Below, one piece after another: positions 1 through 8,088 of a DNA stretch of 64,000 nt. Source of the stretch: Hyphomicrobiales bacterium. GTDB lineage: Bacteria > Pseudomonadota > Alphaproteobacteria > Rhizobiales > Xanthobacteraceae. A program made the translations under genes and the position numbers. The notes beneath the pieces were generated by a model. It was not told the DNA's origin. It searched no databases and saw nothing but the letters and a program-made list of their open reading frames with translations. The stretch is from positions 62,001 to 126,000 of the forward strand of contig JACPOA010000031.1 in NCBI GenBank assembly GCA_016185205.1, given 5' to 3'. Numbering within the stretch: the first letter of the stretch is position 1; each line of letters opens with the position of its first letter.

Positions 1-808
1 TTGAGAGCAAATGGCCACCATCGACCGGAAGAACACTTCCGGTCATAAAAGCACCCCCCGCTCCTGCTAACAGCATTAAAGGCTCGATCAAATCTTCCAT
101 CCTCACCAATCGGCGCATCGGAATCCTTCGAATCATCGCTTGGCCCTTTTCAGACGCGAAGAACTCACGATTTAACTCTGTCTCGACGTATCCCGGTGCT
201 AATGCATTTACTCGAATCCCGTGCCGCGCCCATTCCAGCGCTAACTGTTTTGTCATTTGAATGAGAGCTGCCTTGGTCGTGCCATAGGCCGTGACTTGTC
301 CGCCCTGCCGTATTCCCAGAATGGAGGCAATGTTTACGATCGAGCCGGCAATCTTCTGCGCTACCATGTGTTTTGCAGCCTCCCGCGCAACGAGCCAAGG
401 ACCACGAAGATTCGTACATAGAATGTTGTCAAAACTTTCCGCTGTCTGTTCCAGGGTCCCGCTCATTTCTGCTATGCCCGCGTTATTGATCAAAACTGTT
501 GGGACACCGCAGCGTGTGATAATTTCCTCGAACGCATGCTCCACCATTTCGGTCCGCCTGACATCTATTTCCACGGAATATGCTCTTCCCCCTGAATTAG
601 CAATATTATCAGCCAATTCTTTGAGCCCAGATTGCGAACGCGCAGCTAGAACTACATGAGCGCCCTCGCGAGCAAGGACTTTGGCAAAGAACTGGCCCAA
701 TCCGCGCGACGCTCCAGTCACCACAGCGACTTGACCAATTAGTCGCTGTCGTTTTGGTCCCTGGAACTCTGCAAACGCTGCGAGTTCCGAATCGCCGAAT
801 TCAATCAT
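1..808 (-). CDS. SDR family NAD(P)-dependent oxidoreductase, 3' end cut by window edge
   Basis: Reading leftward from an ATG at 808, an open frame runs off the window after about 269 codons, so the C-terminus is missing. It has the classical short-chain dehydrogenase layout: cofactor-binding TGASRGLG at residues 31-38, NNAG in the middle, the catalytic tyrosine and lysine as YGTTK at 175-179, and an APGYVETEL stretch after the active site. An AGGAG-type ribosome site lies a few bases upstream of the ATG. Such enzymes reduce or oxidise carbonyl/hydroxyl groups with NAD(P)H; the substrate cannot be told. Base composition is lower in GC than the core genes further right, in line with an accessory region. 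Confidence 0.88.
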   Translation of the reverse strand, partial: MIEFGDSELAAFAEFQGPKRQRLIGQVAVVTGASRGLGQFFAKVLAREGAHVVLAARSQSGLKELADNIANSGGRAYSVEIDVRRTEMVEHAFEEIITRCGVPTVLINNAGIAEMSGTLEQTAESFDNILCTNLRGPWLVAREAAKHMVAQKIAGSIVNIASILGIRQGGQVTAYGTTKAALIQMTKQLALEWARHGIRVNALAPGYVETELNREFFASEKGQAMIRRIPMRRLVRMEDLIEPLMLLAGAGGAFMTGSVLPVDGGHLLS

Positions 809-906
809 TGAAACTCTCCTATTCATTTCATTGGCAACGAGCATGTATGAGCAGTTGACTTGAGCGAGCGGCACCATCGCCCATGGCTTAAAGGTTTTAA
901 TTTGTG

Positions 907-978
907 GAACGGCCCCGCTATCGCGGCATCACTGTGCCAAAGTGTGGTTGTTGCGACAACCACATAAAAGGGCCGTTC
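907..978. repeat. Nested inverted repeats in a gene-free stretch
   Basis: An outer 9-bp inverted repeat (GAACGGCCC at 907-915 and its complement at 970-978) encloses a perfect 9-bp hairpin (TGTGGTTGT at 943-951, loop TGCG, complement at 956-964). No T-run follows, so it is not a typical terminator; it may be a mobile-element end or a regulatory site. The rest of the 809-1196 gap between the SDR gene and the IS remnant shows no credible gene. Confidence 0.5.
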
Positions 979-1215
979 TATGTAGCACAGTAGATGCCGA
1001 CCGGTGCGAGATGCATCAAGCAGACAATGAACCTACGGAACGAAATTCCGAAGCGAGAAAGGCCGTCTGGCACCGAGGCGGATGAACGGGCAAAATTGAA
1101 TCTTGTCGTCGATGCCTCTAAGGCGATATGGCGCTGAGACGAGGGGTTGGCGATTGAGCGGCCAAGATTGGGATTACACAGCCCGTGCTGCAGCGTTAGA
1201 GTCTGTCCGGGAACA

Positions 1216-1596
1216 TCAGGCCGGATTGCAGAGTTTTCGGAGCATGAGGCGGATTGATGCGAGGCGCAAGAACGCGAGTGCCTTGCGGTTGAGGTTCTCC
1301 CAGTCCTTGGCGAGCCGTCGGCAGCGGTTGAGCCAGGCAAAGGTGCGCTCGACGAGCCAGCGCTTGGGCAGCACCACAAATCCTTTGGCCTGATCGGAGC
1401 GCTTGATGATCTTGGTTTGGAGGTGAGGCAGGATTTTCGTCAACCCCTTCTGGAATTGTGGCCCCTGATAACCGGCGTCGGCGAACAGTATCTTCAAGAA
1501 TGGATACATCCCGAACAGCGTCGCGAACAACAGGATGCCGCCGTCGCGATCCTGGATATCGGCGGGATGAACGATGGCGTGCAGCAACAGGCCCAT
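1216..1596 (-). pseudogene. IS5-family transposase, C-terminal half
   Basis: The frame starts abruptly at MGLLLHAIVHPADIQDRDGG and runs through LFADAGYQG to VERTFAWLNRCRRLAKDWE and the terminal LRKLCNPA, the second half of the DDE domain of IS5/IS427 transposases, with the second Asp (FADAGY) and the catalytic Glu region (ERTFAW). The first half is missing directly upstream and lies instead on the other strand at 1598-1942. The frame is otherwise undamaged, so the break looks recent. Confidence 0.9.
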
Positions 1597-1597
1597 C

Positions 1598-1942
1598 CGC
1601 CGCGGTCCTCACCGTATGCTTACGGAAGTGATGAACGGGGACATGTATGTCTTGAGCACGGGATGTCAGTGGCGGACGATTCCGAAGGACTTGCCGCACA
1701 AGAGCACGGTACACGATTATCTCGATTTATGGAGTTGGGACGGTACGCTCGATCGCATCCATCACGCGCTTTATGTAGCGTGCCGCGAGCACTGCGAGCG
1801 AGAGGTCAGCCCGACCGCCGCCATCATCGATAGCCAGAGCGTGAAGAGCACCGAAAAAGGGGGGGCCTGGATTGATCCGCATGGCTATGATGCGGGCAAG
1901 AAGATCAAGGGCAAGAAGCGCCATATTCTCGTAGACACGATG
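1598..1942 (+). pseudogene. IS5-family transposase, N-terminal half, inverted in place
   Basis: The plus strand encodes MNGDMYVLSTGCQWRTIP, then TVHDYLDLW, IIDSQSVKSTEKGGAWIDPHG and GKKIKGKKRHILVDTM, which precede the GLLLHAIVHP segment in intact IS5/IS427 transposases. The match ends at the ATG at 1940-1942, exactly the codon with which the minus-strand half begins at 1596, after which six unrelated bases lead to a stop at 1948. Joining the two halves at that ATG restores an uninterrupted transposase, so this 345-bp block has been flipped. The first about 30 residues of the family are absent. Confidence 0.88.
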
Positions 1943-2153
1943 AAATAGTACCCCGAGCGGTACAACACGGAGTTCTTGGTCCCCATCTAGGTACCTAGAC
2001 TCTATTGCAGATTTCCGCTCAGTCGTTTCTCTCCATTATTGGACCGACTTTAGTGTATGAGCCCGACGGACGATAATTCTGAGTTATGTTGTGTTCGCTT
2101 AGTTATCCGTTGGCAGAGAAGCCCGCCGGATCGCATGGCATCATGAACGTTGA

Positions 2154-3821
2154 TCAGCTTTCTAATGCGCGACGTGTACGCTGAGATGTCATCGACGTGC
2201 GCTTCGCGACCAGCGTCGTCGATCGCTTTTCAAGGCCGCTTTTTTTATTCTGTTCGAGTGATGCTCGTCTTGCCTCAATTGCTGCTTGCAACCGCGGGTC
2301 GGCCTTCGCCTTTTCGTAATATGGGAGTACGGCGGCAAGCCAAAGGACGAGTCCTTCTGCCTTGAAAACCACTCGGTCTGCGCCAGAGTAAACCCCTTGT
2401 GTAACAGCGGCAACCTGCTCCGACATCTTGTCGGTACCGGTAACTTTGTGATCGAGCAACGCGGAAGCATATGAGCCTAGGCCAATATTCTCGAAGAAGG
2501 TCGTCAGCGACCTGCGCAGATCATGGGGGCCTATACGATTGGGTAAGCCGACCATTTGAAGCAGATTCGGCCAACCGGGTTTGCGCCCGGCCAGAGAATC
2601 GAGAGCGTGATTGAGCGCGGAAGGCGTGATTGACCTGTCGTACCGTCGAATACCGTCACTGTTGTTGGAATTGGCGTATGATCGAAGCAGGTAGATGTTA
2701 CGAGCTTGAGGAAATGCCCAATTTGTATCGATATCAGTAAGAGCCTTCGCATTTTTCGCGACGCGTTCGAGAACAGCAATTGCGACGGGCGGAATACTTA
2801 GTTTAGTTTCGCGCTTGCCTTTAACATTGTCGGCAATCCAGGTGAAAACCCGCCAGCCTTCACGCTCAGGCACCGGATCATCCTTCCATTGGTCAGACCT
2901 GAGAGATTCCATACCGACAAGCGCGGCACTTCTTTGCACAATCAGCCAGACGAGCTGAAGCGCGCCAAAAACCGCATCATTCGAACGGTCTTCTAGTGCA
3001 CGAACGCCCTCTAGGAGGGAAATCAGCATGCCGGCCTGCGCCGGTGTTAAAAAACGTTGACTTCGATCCTGAGGTTTATATTCGTGGGCAAGCGCAAGCC
3101 ACCACGGATAGGTCGGATCGAGCCCAGTCATACGTCGCCGAAATTTTGCGCCCCATTTCAATACCCGTTTTGATAGGTCTGTGAACTTTGCACCTGCTGA
3201 TTCCCCGCCTCCGCTGGCATCAATTTTATCGCGAACTTCCTCGATATTTTCGAAGCGCAGCTCTTTGACAGAACGGGTCATTAATGGAGCGGCTTCTAGC
3301 CTATCACGTAACCGATCTTTGATTTCTCTCAGCGAGGACGGAGATAATTTATTCTTAGTGATGCCGTCTTTCGTCACCGTACGTGCCATAAATTGGTCAA
3401 TCGTGGTCCCAAAGGTCCAAAACCCCATTGCGGTCGCTTCCGCATGGTCTTGCGCTACCTCAGTCTCCGTCTCGTTCAGTTTTTCCTTCCATGCTGCAAT
3501 CACGACATCTGGATCGAGCGCTTTTTTGATCGCTTTGATCACAGCCTCGGCGAGCAATTTAACAGCAGAAATTTTAATTTCCCCAATAAGCGACAGCTTC
3601 CGTTTCTTAATGCCGTTTGGTCCACGGGATTGGACGTAGAAAGCTGCTTCCCCTGCTCTCACCCGAACAGATAGGCCTCGCGGGTTGTCAATCGCGAATT
3701 GGCGATCCTCGCCGGCATCGCGCGCGCGACGCACCTCGGCCAGTAGTCCTTGCGTCAAAGCAAATCGACGACGGTTTGCGTTGCCTAGGCTCCCATTCGG
3801 AACCGATGCCAGTGTGACCAC
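2154..3821 (-). CDS. Tyrosine-type site-specific recombinase (integrase)
   Basis: A 555-residue protein with the C-terminal catalytic signature of phage/island integrases: Arg in IVQRSAAL (about R297), a beta-hairpin Lys region (KGKRETKLSI, 335-343), HDLRRS (H433, R436), LLDHK (H458) and the nucleophile in QGVYSG (Y478). The N-terminal 130 residues resemble the arm-binding region of P4-type integrases (GLSVRVRAGEAAFYVQ). It is longer than the usual 400 or so residues, with a basic C-terminal tail after the tyrosine. It probably moved part of the surrounding accessory DNA. No att duplication could be paired with it in the window. A stretch without genes (1949-2153) follows its 3' end. Confidence 0.88.
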   Translation of the reverse strand: MVTLASVPNGSLGNANRRRFALTQGLLAEVRRARDAGEDRQFAIDNPRGLSVRVRAGEAAFYVQSRGPNGIKKRKLSLIGEIKISAVKLLAEAVIKAIKKALDPDVVIAAWKEKLNETETEVAQDHAEATAMGFWTFGTTIDQFMARTVTKDGITKNKLSPSSLREIKDRLRDRLEAAPLMTRSVKELRFENIEEVRDKIDASGGGESAGAKFTDLSKRVLKWGAKFRRRMTGLDPTYPWWLALAHEYKPQDRSQRFLTPAQAGMLISLLEGVRALEDRSNDAVFGALQLVWLIVQRSAALVGMESLRSDQWKDDPVPEREGWRVFTWIADNVKGKRETKLSIPPVAIAVLERVAKNAKALTDIDTNWAFPQARNIYLLRSYANSNNSDGIRRYDRSITPSALNHALDSLAGRKPGWPNLLQMVGLPNRIGPHDLRRSLTTFFENIGLGSYASALLDHKVTGTDKMSEQVAAVTQGVYSGADRVVFKAEGLVLWLAAVLPYYEKAKADPRLQAAIEARRASLEQNKKSGLEKRSTTLVAKRTSMTSQRTRRALES

Positions 3822-3834
3822 TGTCGTTATCCTT

Positions 3835-3853
3835 AGGTATGATTCGTTGCTTT
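3835..3853 (+). promoter_or_regulatory. 19-bp direct repeat, copy 1, with promoter-like TATGAT
   Basis: AGGTATGATTCGTTGCTTT occurs here and, identically, at 4914-4932. Both copies lie upstream of a rightward gene (3956 and 4957). The TATGAT at 3838-3843 resembles a -10 box, though the -35 here (TGACCA at 17-bp spacing) is poor. This copy also lies just upstream of the leftward integrase gene, so it could serve as a shared operator. Confidence 0.5.
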
Positions 3854-3955
3854 CTCACTGTTTCGTACCTCTAATTGTGGATCATTTCAACTCCAGATCT
3901 TGCGGCGCATGCTGCGACGACTTAACAAAGTTAACCTCATCAGATTGCGCCGCCC

Positions 3956-4717
3956 ATGCCGAATGACCGAAATGTAAGGCCCTGGGTTCTCGAGGCGCGC
4001 GTCATGCGGGACCAGGTCGCCAAACTACAACATGGCAATCGCGAACTAGGTCTGCAGAAGATCACCGGTAAAAATCGGAACCCGCAAACTTTGCGCCGGG
4101 CGATTAGCGCACTTGAATTTTTGGAGCGGCTCTCCAAGGAAGCGCGATACTCATCAGCGCTCAAATTGGAAGCTTACCCTGTTGCCGCGATTGAGTATCT
4201 CTCGAGGTGGTACAAGCGTGATGCATCTGGCGCATTGCGGGCTGCGGACAAATTGCTACGCGGTGACTATGATGTAAAAAGCTTGCAAACGGCGGAAAGC
4301 AATTCAAGGAAAAACATATTTGAGGGCGCAGGAAAAGCACTCGAAACTGACTATAGACTTAAAGTGTCGGAAAAAATTGCGGAAATAGTGCGCACGGCAG
4401 CTGGACCGTCATTAGAGAGTTTCAAGAGCAATGAACTTGGCGACCCCGCGGCAATTCCGGACTTCGCATATAGGAATGCGCAGGGCATATTTGTCGTCGG
4501 AGTTTTAATCTGCGGTCCCTATCGCGATCCGGACCTCTATCGTCGTCGGGCGTTTGAATGGGTTTCAAAGGCTTACACGCTTCTGAACCTTTTTGAGCTT
4601 ATATTTTTGGTGCTTCCTGACAACGCCAACCTTCATTTATTCAAGAATTTGGTGCGTCAACTAAATATCGGTGAGCATAGGCTTCGCATCGTCAAAATTA
4701 ATTCGTCGCAAAAATAA
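3956..4717 (+). CDS. Hypothetical protein
   Basis: A 253-residue protein of no family I recognise. It is rich in basic residues in the first half, then has AIPDFAYRN followed by a beta-type stretch (GIFVVGVLICG) and a hydrophobic region LLNLFELIFLVLPDN near the C-terminus. The PDF...FVVGVLI arrangement is vaguely nuclease-like, but no complete active site is seen. It stands alone between the divergently read integrase and the DUF3987 gene and has a copy of the 19-bp repeat about 100 bases upstream. GC is clearly lower than in core genes, suggesting acquired DNA. Confidence 0.7.
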   Translation: MPNDRNVRPWVLEARVMRDQVAKLQHGNRELGLQKITGKNRNPQTLRRAISALEFLERLSKEARYSSALKLEAYPVAAIEYLSRWYKRDASGALRAADKLLRGDYDVKSLQTAESNSRKNIFEGAGKALETDYRLKVSEKIAEIVRTAAGPSLESFKSNELGDPAAIPDFAYRNAQGIFVVGVLICGPYRDPDLYRRRAFEWVSKAYTLLNLFELIFLVLPDNANLHLFKNLVRQLNIGEHRLRIVKINSSQK

Positions 4718-4893
4718 TCTCTGACGATTCTTTCTATCCGGTTTGGTCCGTAATCTAGGACTTCCGTTCCTTTATGCGCGGGTCTATCACCGTGAGAGCC
4801 AGAATGCGTAGGTCCCGAGTTTAGCCACAGGTTCAGCCACTTTAGAACGCGCTCTGGAGATTAACTTTTCCCAAGATTGAGATCTCGCCGAGC

Positions 4894-4932
4894 TTGTAAA
4901 GTTATTACTAAAAAGGTATGATTCGTTGCTTT
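4894..4932 (+). promoter_or_regulatory. Promoter with second copy of the 19-bp repeat
   Basis: TTGTAA at 4894-4899 and TATGAT at 4917-4922 are separated by 17 bp, a good sigma-70 type promoter for the gene starting at 4957. The -10 box lies in the repeat copy 4914-4932, identical to 3835-3853. The rest of the 4718-4956 gap shows nothing else. Confidence 0.6.
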
Positions 4933-4956
4933 ATCCAGCCCAGATAGGAGATCGCG

Positions 4957-6669
4957 ATGATCCAAGCAGATGATGTTCCGAAGATGCCGTCGGCCGAAAC
5001 CGAGACAGATGCGCCCCCGATGAACGCCGGCATTGACCATTCTAGCAAGGTTGCGGAGGCAACCCCCGGCGAGGCGGCAGCGAACACGGCGCCGGATCTA
5101 ACGAACGAACCGGCACAGAAGGTTAACACTGCGAAGCCGCACGCCAAGACTGGCCAAGATACGAAGCGTGCGCCCACCCAGCAACGGCCTAAGACTAAGT
5201 CGGACAAGCACCGTAACACCGCTCAAACTGCCGCCGGAGTCACAACGCCGGACGAGACAAGTAACCTCGCTGGGCGTCTGCTGGCACGCTTCGAACTTCC
5301 GAAAGCTACCCTCGATCGCGGACTGGTGCCCCCCGAACTCTTAGGAGCGCTCGATGCCGCGGGCCTCGGATCCCCCGACGTCTTGCCGTCGGCTACTTTC
5401 ATGGCGCTGGCGGCGATTATCGCCGTCGCCGGGCCCCACGTGTCATTTCCAGCTGACGATAAACTGAAGGAAATACTGCCGGCCAAAGGCCTTTCGTTGC
5501 GTGTCGTCGCCCTAACAGAGGAGCGCCGGTCGTCAGTTGTTCCCGCCGCGCTCCTGGCCGGCCTCTACGGCGCAGAGAATGCCGCGATCGACGCCTACCT
5601 AATCGCTGTCGAGGGCAGCGCCGCCCAGCGGCGTGCATCCACCAAACTTCGCGCTTTGCACGAGCAAGCCACGCAGGCGGCGGCTGCACTTGGCATCAAA
5701 CCGCCGCCACCATTCGCCGAAGATGCGCCGATCCACGGACTAGCTCGCCCGCGCATCGTTTTGGCCCACGGTGCTCACAGTGCCATCATTGAGGCCGCCG
5801 CCGGCGGCACCGGCACGCTGGTGATCGACGACCGGTGGATGAAGTCCATGAGTAACGTAGGCAATAACTTCGATGAGGCGACCGATGCATTGCTCACCGC
5901 TTTAAGTCTCGGCCACCAAATCCCGGTCCCCGATCCGGATGGCCGAAACACGATGCGGGCACTGCCGGCAAGCGTGATTGGACAATTGACCGCGGCGGAA
6001 TGCGCGACGCTGCACAAGGCGGGTCGAGACCAGTTCGCCGGTACGATATTCGTGAGGGCGGCGACGGCGCCGGTCAACGCTGACAGCTCCGGTCTCATCA
6101 CGCTGATGCGCCGCGTGCATGGCATGGCCGACGTCCCCGTCGCGTTGAAACTCTCTGAGAAAGCGCGGCATAGGCTGGCGCCGGCGGCCGGCAACTGGGC
6201 CTCACTCGCCGCCGCCGCTTTGCCGCCGCTGTCTGACGTTCTGGCCGGGTTGCCTGACTTGGCGCGGCGTCTCGCGGCTGCATTGCATATCGTCGCCGGG
6301 GCCGGTAGTGACGGTAAAATGACGGCCGAGATCCCGCTTTCCACCGTTAAACAGGCTGCGACGATCGTGGACACTTTCGTTGCCCCCGTCGCTCAGGCTC
6401 TGCTCGGGTCGCTAAGCACGGCGGAGACCGAACGCGACGCACGACGCATGGTGAGATACCTGAGGGAACACACAAGCCGGACCAATCGTGAAATTGAGCG
6501 CCGGCCATGGATGCGGGCTTGGCAGAAGTCCATGCCCATAACGCGATTCGACGCCGCACTAGCGCTCCTCCAGCAAGCAAAGCTGTTGACCCCGCTCGAT
6601 AAGGTCGAGGGCAAAGTGAGCGGCGGCCAACGGTTCGAAGTGGCCGCCGCCGTCCACGACGCAGCCTGA
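4957..6669 (+). CDS. DUF3987 family protein, replication-associated in mobile elements
   Basis: A 570-residue protein. Residues 1-95 are a low-complexity, Ala/Thr/Pro/Lys-rich leader; the rest resembles the DUF3987 family found beside primases and helicases of phages, plasmids and islands. Family-like features are the P-loop-lacking core with TLVIDDRWMKSM and the helical C-terminal part LPDLARRLAAALHIVAG...IPLSTVKQAATIVDTFV, followed by a possible winged helix (ALALLQQAKLLTP). AGGAG lies 9 bases before the ATG. Next to a MobV-like relaxase, it fits the replication/transfer module of a mobilisable element. Direct enzymatic activity is not established for the family. Confidence 0.65.
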   Translation: MIQADDVPKMPSAETETDAPPMNAGIDHSSKVAEATPGEAAANTAPDLTNEPAQKVNTAKPHAKTGQDTKRAPTQQRPKTKSDKHRNTAQTAAGVTTPDETSNLAGRLLARFELPKATLDRGLVPPELLGALDAAGLGSPDVLPSATFMALAAIIAVAGPHVSFPADDKLKEILPAKGLSLRVVALTEERRSSVVPAALLAGLYGAENAAIDAYLIAVEGSAAQRRASTKLRALHEQATQAAAALGIKPPPPFAEDAPIHGLARPRIVLAHGAHSAIIEAAAGGTGTLVIDDRWMKSMSNVGNNFDEATDALLTALSLGHQIPVPDPDGRNTMRALPASVIGQLTAAECATLHKAGRDQFAGTIFVRAATAPVNADSSGLITLMRRVHGMADVPVALKLSEKARHRLAPAAGNWASLAAAALPPLSDVLAGLPDLARRLAAALHIVAGAGSDGKMTAEIPLSTVKQAATIVDTFVAPVAQALLGSLSTAETERDARRMVRYLREHTSRTNREIERRPWMRAWQKSMPITRFDAALALLQQAKLLTPLDKVEGKVSGGQRFEVAAAVHDAA

Positions 6670-6898
6670 CACTGTCAACGCCCCTGGCCCCGAGCCCGTG
6701 GGCAACATCGCAAAGGGGGTCGCTGACAATCGGCCCCTTCTCGTTTCGGTGCCGAGCTTTATGATTTTGCCAATGCGCGCTTGAGCTTAATTTCGTCCGC
6801 TGGGCAGTTCTCCGCTCAAGCGCCTAATTGCAATGGACGACGATGGATCTGGGTTATGAGCTAAATTGTTTAATCCATCGCGGCTGAAACGAAATTGA

Positions 6899-6922
6899 AC
6901 ATCTAGTTAACCGACTAGATGT
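6899..6922. repeat. Inverted repeat upstream of relaxase gene, candidate oriT
   Basis: ACATCTAGT (6899-6907) and its exact complement (6914-6922) flank a 6-base TAACCG spacer, 75 bases before the MobV-like gene. MobV relaxases of known plasmids act at an inverted repeat just upstream of mob, so this is a plausible nic region; it may equally be an operator. Nothing else is seen in the 328-base gap 6670-6997. Confidence 0.4.
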
Positions 6923-6997
6923 CTGCGGCCACGAAAAAGATGCCTATTTGGACTTGCAGCTTCGTCGGCGATTATCCGGCCAAACCGGAGATCGACC

Positions 6998-8005
6998 ATG
7001 AAGAAAAACGCGTTCAATCACTATGAGGTTTACGGCCGCCGAGGCGCCCACAAGCGCCACTCCACGGCGAGGCGCCCTTCCCTATTCGACATCCGCTCGG
7101 AGCTGATGCGCGCCCCGGGTGGATGCCAACATATTCCGAATCCCGTACCGCCGCACATTCTGGCCGGATTGCACCCAGACGTAGTGATCGAACAAGCTTT
7201 GACGCTAGCGGCGCAGGCGGTCGGCATTCGAATCGATACGCCGATCCTGTTGGCAGGTGTGATGACCTGGCCGGTCCTGCGCGAGGTGATCAAGGATAGC
7301 GAGGTGGAACGCCAGAAATATCTGGCATGGCGCGGGGATGCTGTTGCGTGGGCGCAGCGACTGTGGGGCGAACAGTTGAAATGCGTCGCCGAACACGTCG
7401 ATGAAGGACGGTTGCATTTACACTACTGGGTACTGCCCCCGCTTCGGCCGGACCGGCATCTGTCTATTTCCGACGTTGATTTTAGCCGGCGTGCGGCCAA
7501 GGCCGTCAAAGATGCCGGCGGCAACGGCCGCCAGCAACGGGCCGCAAGCGATCAGGCGATGAGGGAGTTCCAGGACAACTACTCGAGAGAGGTCGGATCC
7601 ATGCACGGCCTGGCGCGGCTCGGACCGCAGCGTCTGCGGCTAACGCGGCAGGAATGGAAAGATCAGGAGGCCGAACGCAAGAGGATCGCCGAAGCTTGGC
7701 GCACTCTCTATAGCAATCATGCCGAACTACAATCGGCCGCCAATGCGTGCGTGGCCAAACGGGTTGCCGAAGCACGAGCAGCCGCAGAAGCCACCGTAAA
7801 TGCTGCCACGAAAGCTGCCGACGAACGCGTCGCAATGATCAAAAGCAAGGGTGTTAATTTGATCGGCCAGTGGAAAACCCACACAGCGACTTTGAATAGC
7901 GCAATCAAGAACCATAAGGCCGTGATTGCCGAACAGGACGAGCGGCTCCAAGAGTTGGAGGCCGTGCTACGCGAACATGGATTGCTGATGGCACCAGCCA
8001 GGTAG
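6998..8005 (+). CDS. MobV/Pre-like plasmid recombination (relaxase) protein
   Basis: A 335-residue protein. Residues about 130-145 contain AEHVDEGRLHLHYWVLP, matching the His-rich metal-binding motif of Pre/Mob relaxases (normally E-DE-xPH-H). It is followed, as in that family, by a helix pair with LSISDVDFSRR and QDNYSREVGSMHGLARLG, then a basic segment (LRLTRQEWKDQE). The C-terminal 120 residues are an Ala-rich coiled coil. The N-terminus is divergent and no clear nicking Tyr motif is obvious. The upstream inverted repeat and the DUF3987 neighbour suggest mobilisation of the island by a helper conjugation system. GGAG precedes the ATG. Confidence 0.6.
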   Translation: MKKNAFNHYEVYGRRGAHKRHSTARRPSLFDIRSELMRAPGGCQHIPNPVPPHILAGLHPDVVIEQALTLAAQAVGIRIDTPILLAGVMTWPVLREVIKDSEVERQKYLAWRGDAVAWAQRLWGEQLKCVAEHVDEGRLHLHYWVLPPLRPDRHLSISDVDFSRRAAKAVKDAGGNGRQQRAASDQAMREFQDNYSREVGSMHGLARLGPQRLRLTRQEWKDQEAERKRIAEAWRTLYSNHAELQSAANACVAKRVAEARAAAEATVNAATKAADERVAMIKSKGVNLIGQWKTHTATLNSAIKNHKAVIAEQDERLQELEAVLREHGLLMAPAR

Positions 8006-8088
8006 GTGAACAACGGACATTTAACAAAACTACTGGTCGCCATGGTGGAGATTGGGGCTTGGGCTTCAACGATCGCTCTCGATTATGA

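Larger units (their letters stand above)
1197..2004 (-). mobile_element. Degenerate IS5-family (IS427-like) insertion sequence
   Basis: About 0.8 kb, close to the usual size of IS427-type elements, carrying two halves of one DDE transposase in opposite orientation. TAGAGTCT at 1197-1204 and its complement at 1997-2004 may be the outer ends plus a TA target duplication; this match is short, so the right end is tentative. A 14-bp perfect palindrome (TCTAGGTACCTAGA, 1986-1999) sits just inside the right end. The first 30 or so codons of the transposase are not found. The element must be inactive. Confidence 0.65.

Noticed and set aside
2056-2068. A 13-base match (TATGAGCCCGACG) to the anticodon arm of initiator tRNA beside the integrase gene, as a possible att half
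   Set aside because: It does not overlap the 3' fragment at 20129-20160, so the two cannot be direct repeats of one att core, and 13 bases can match by chance.
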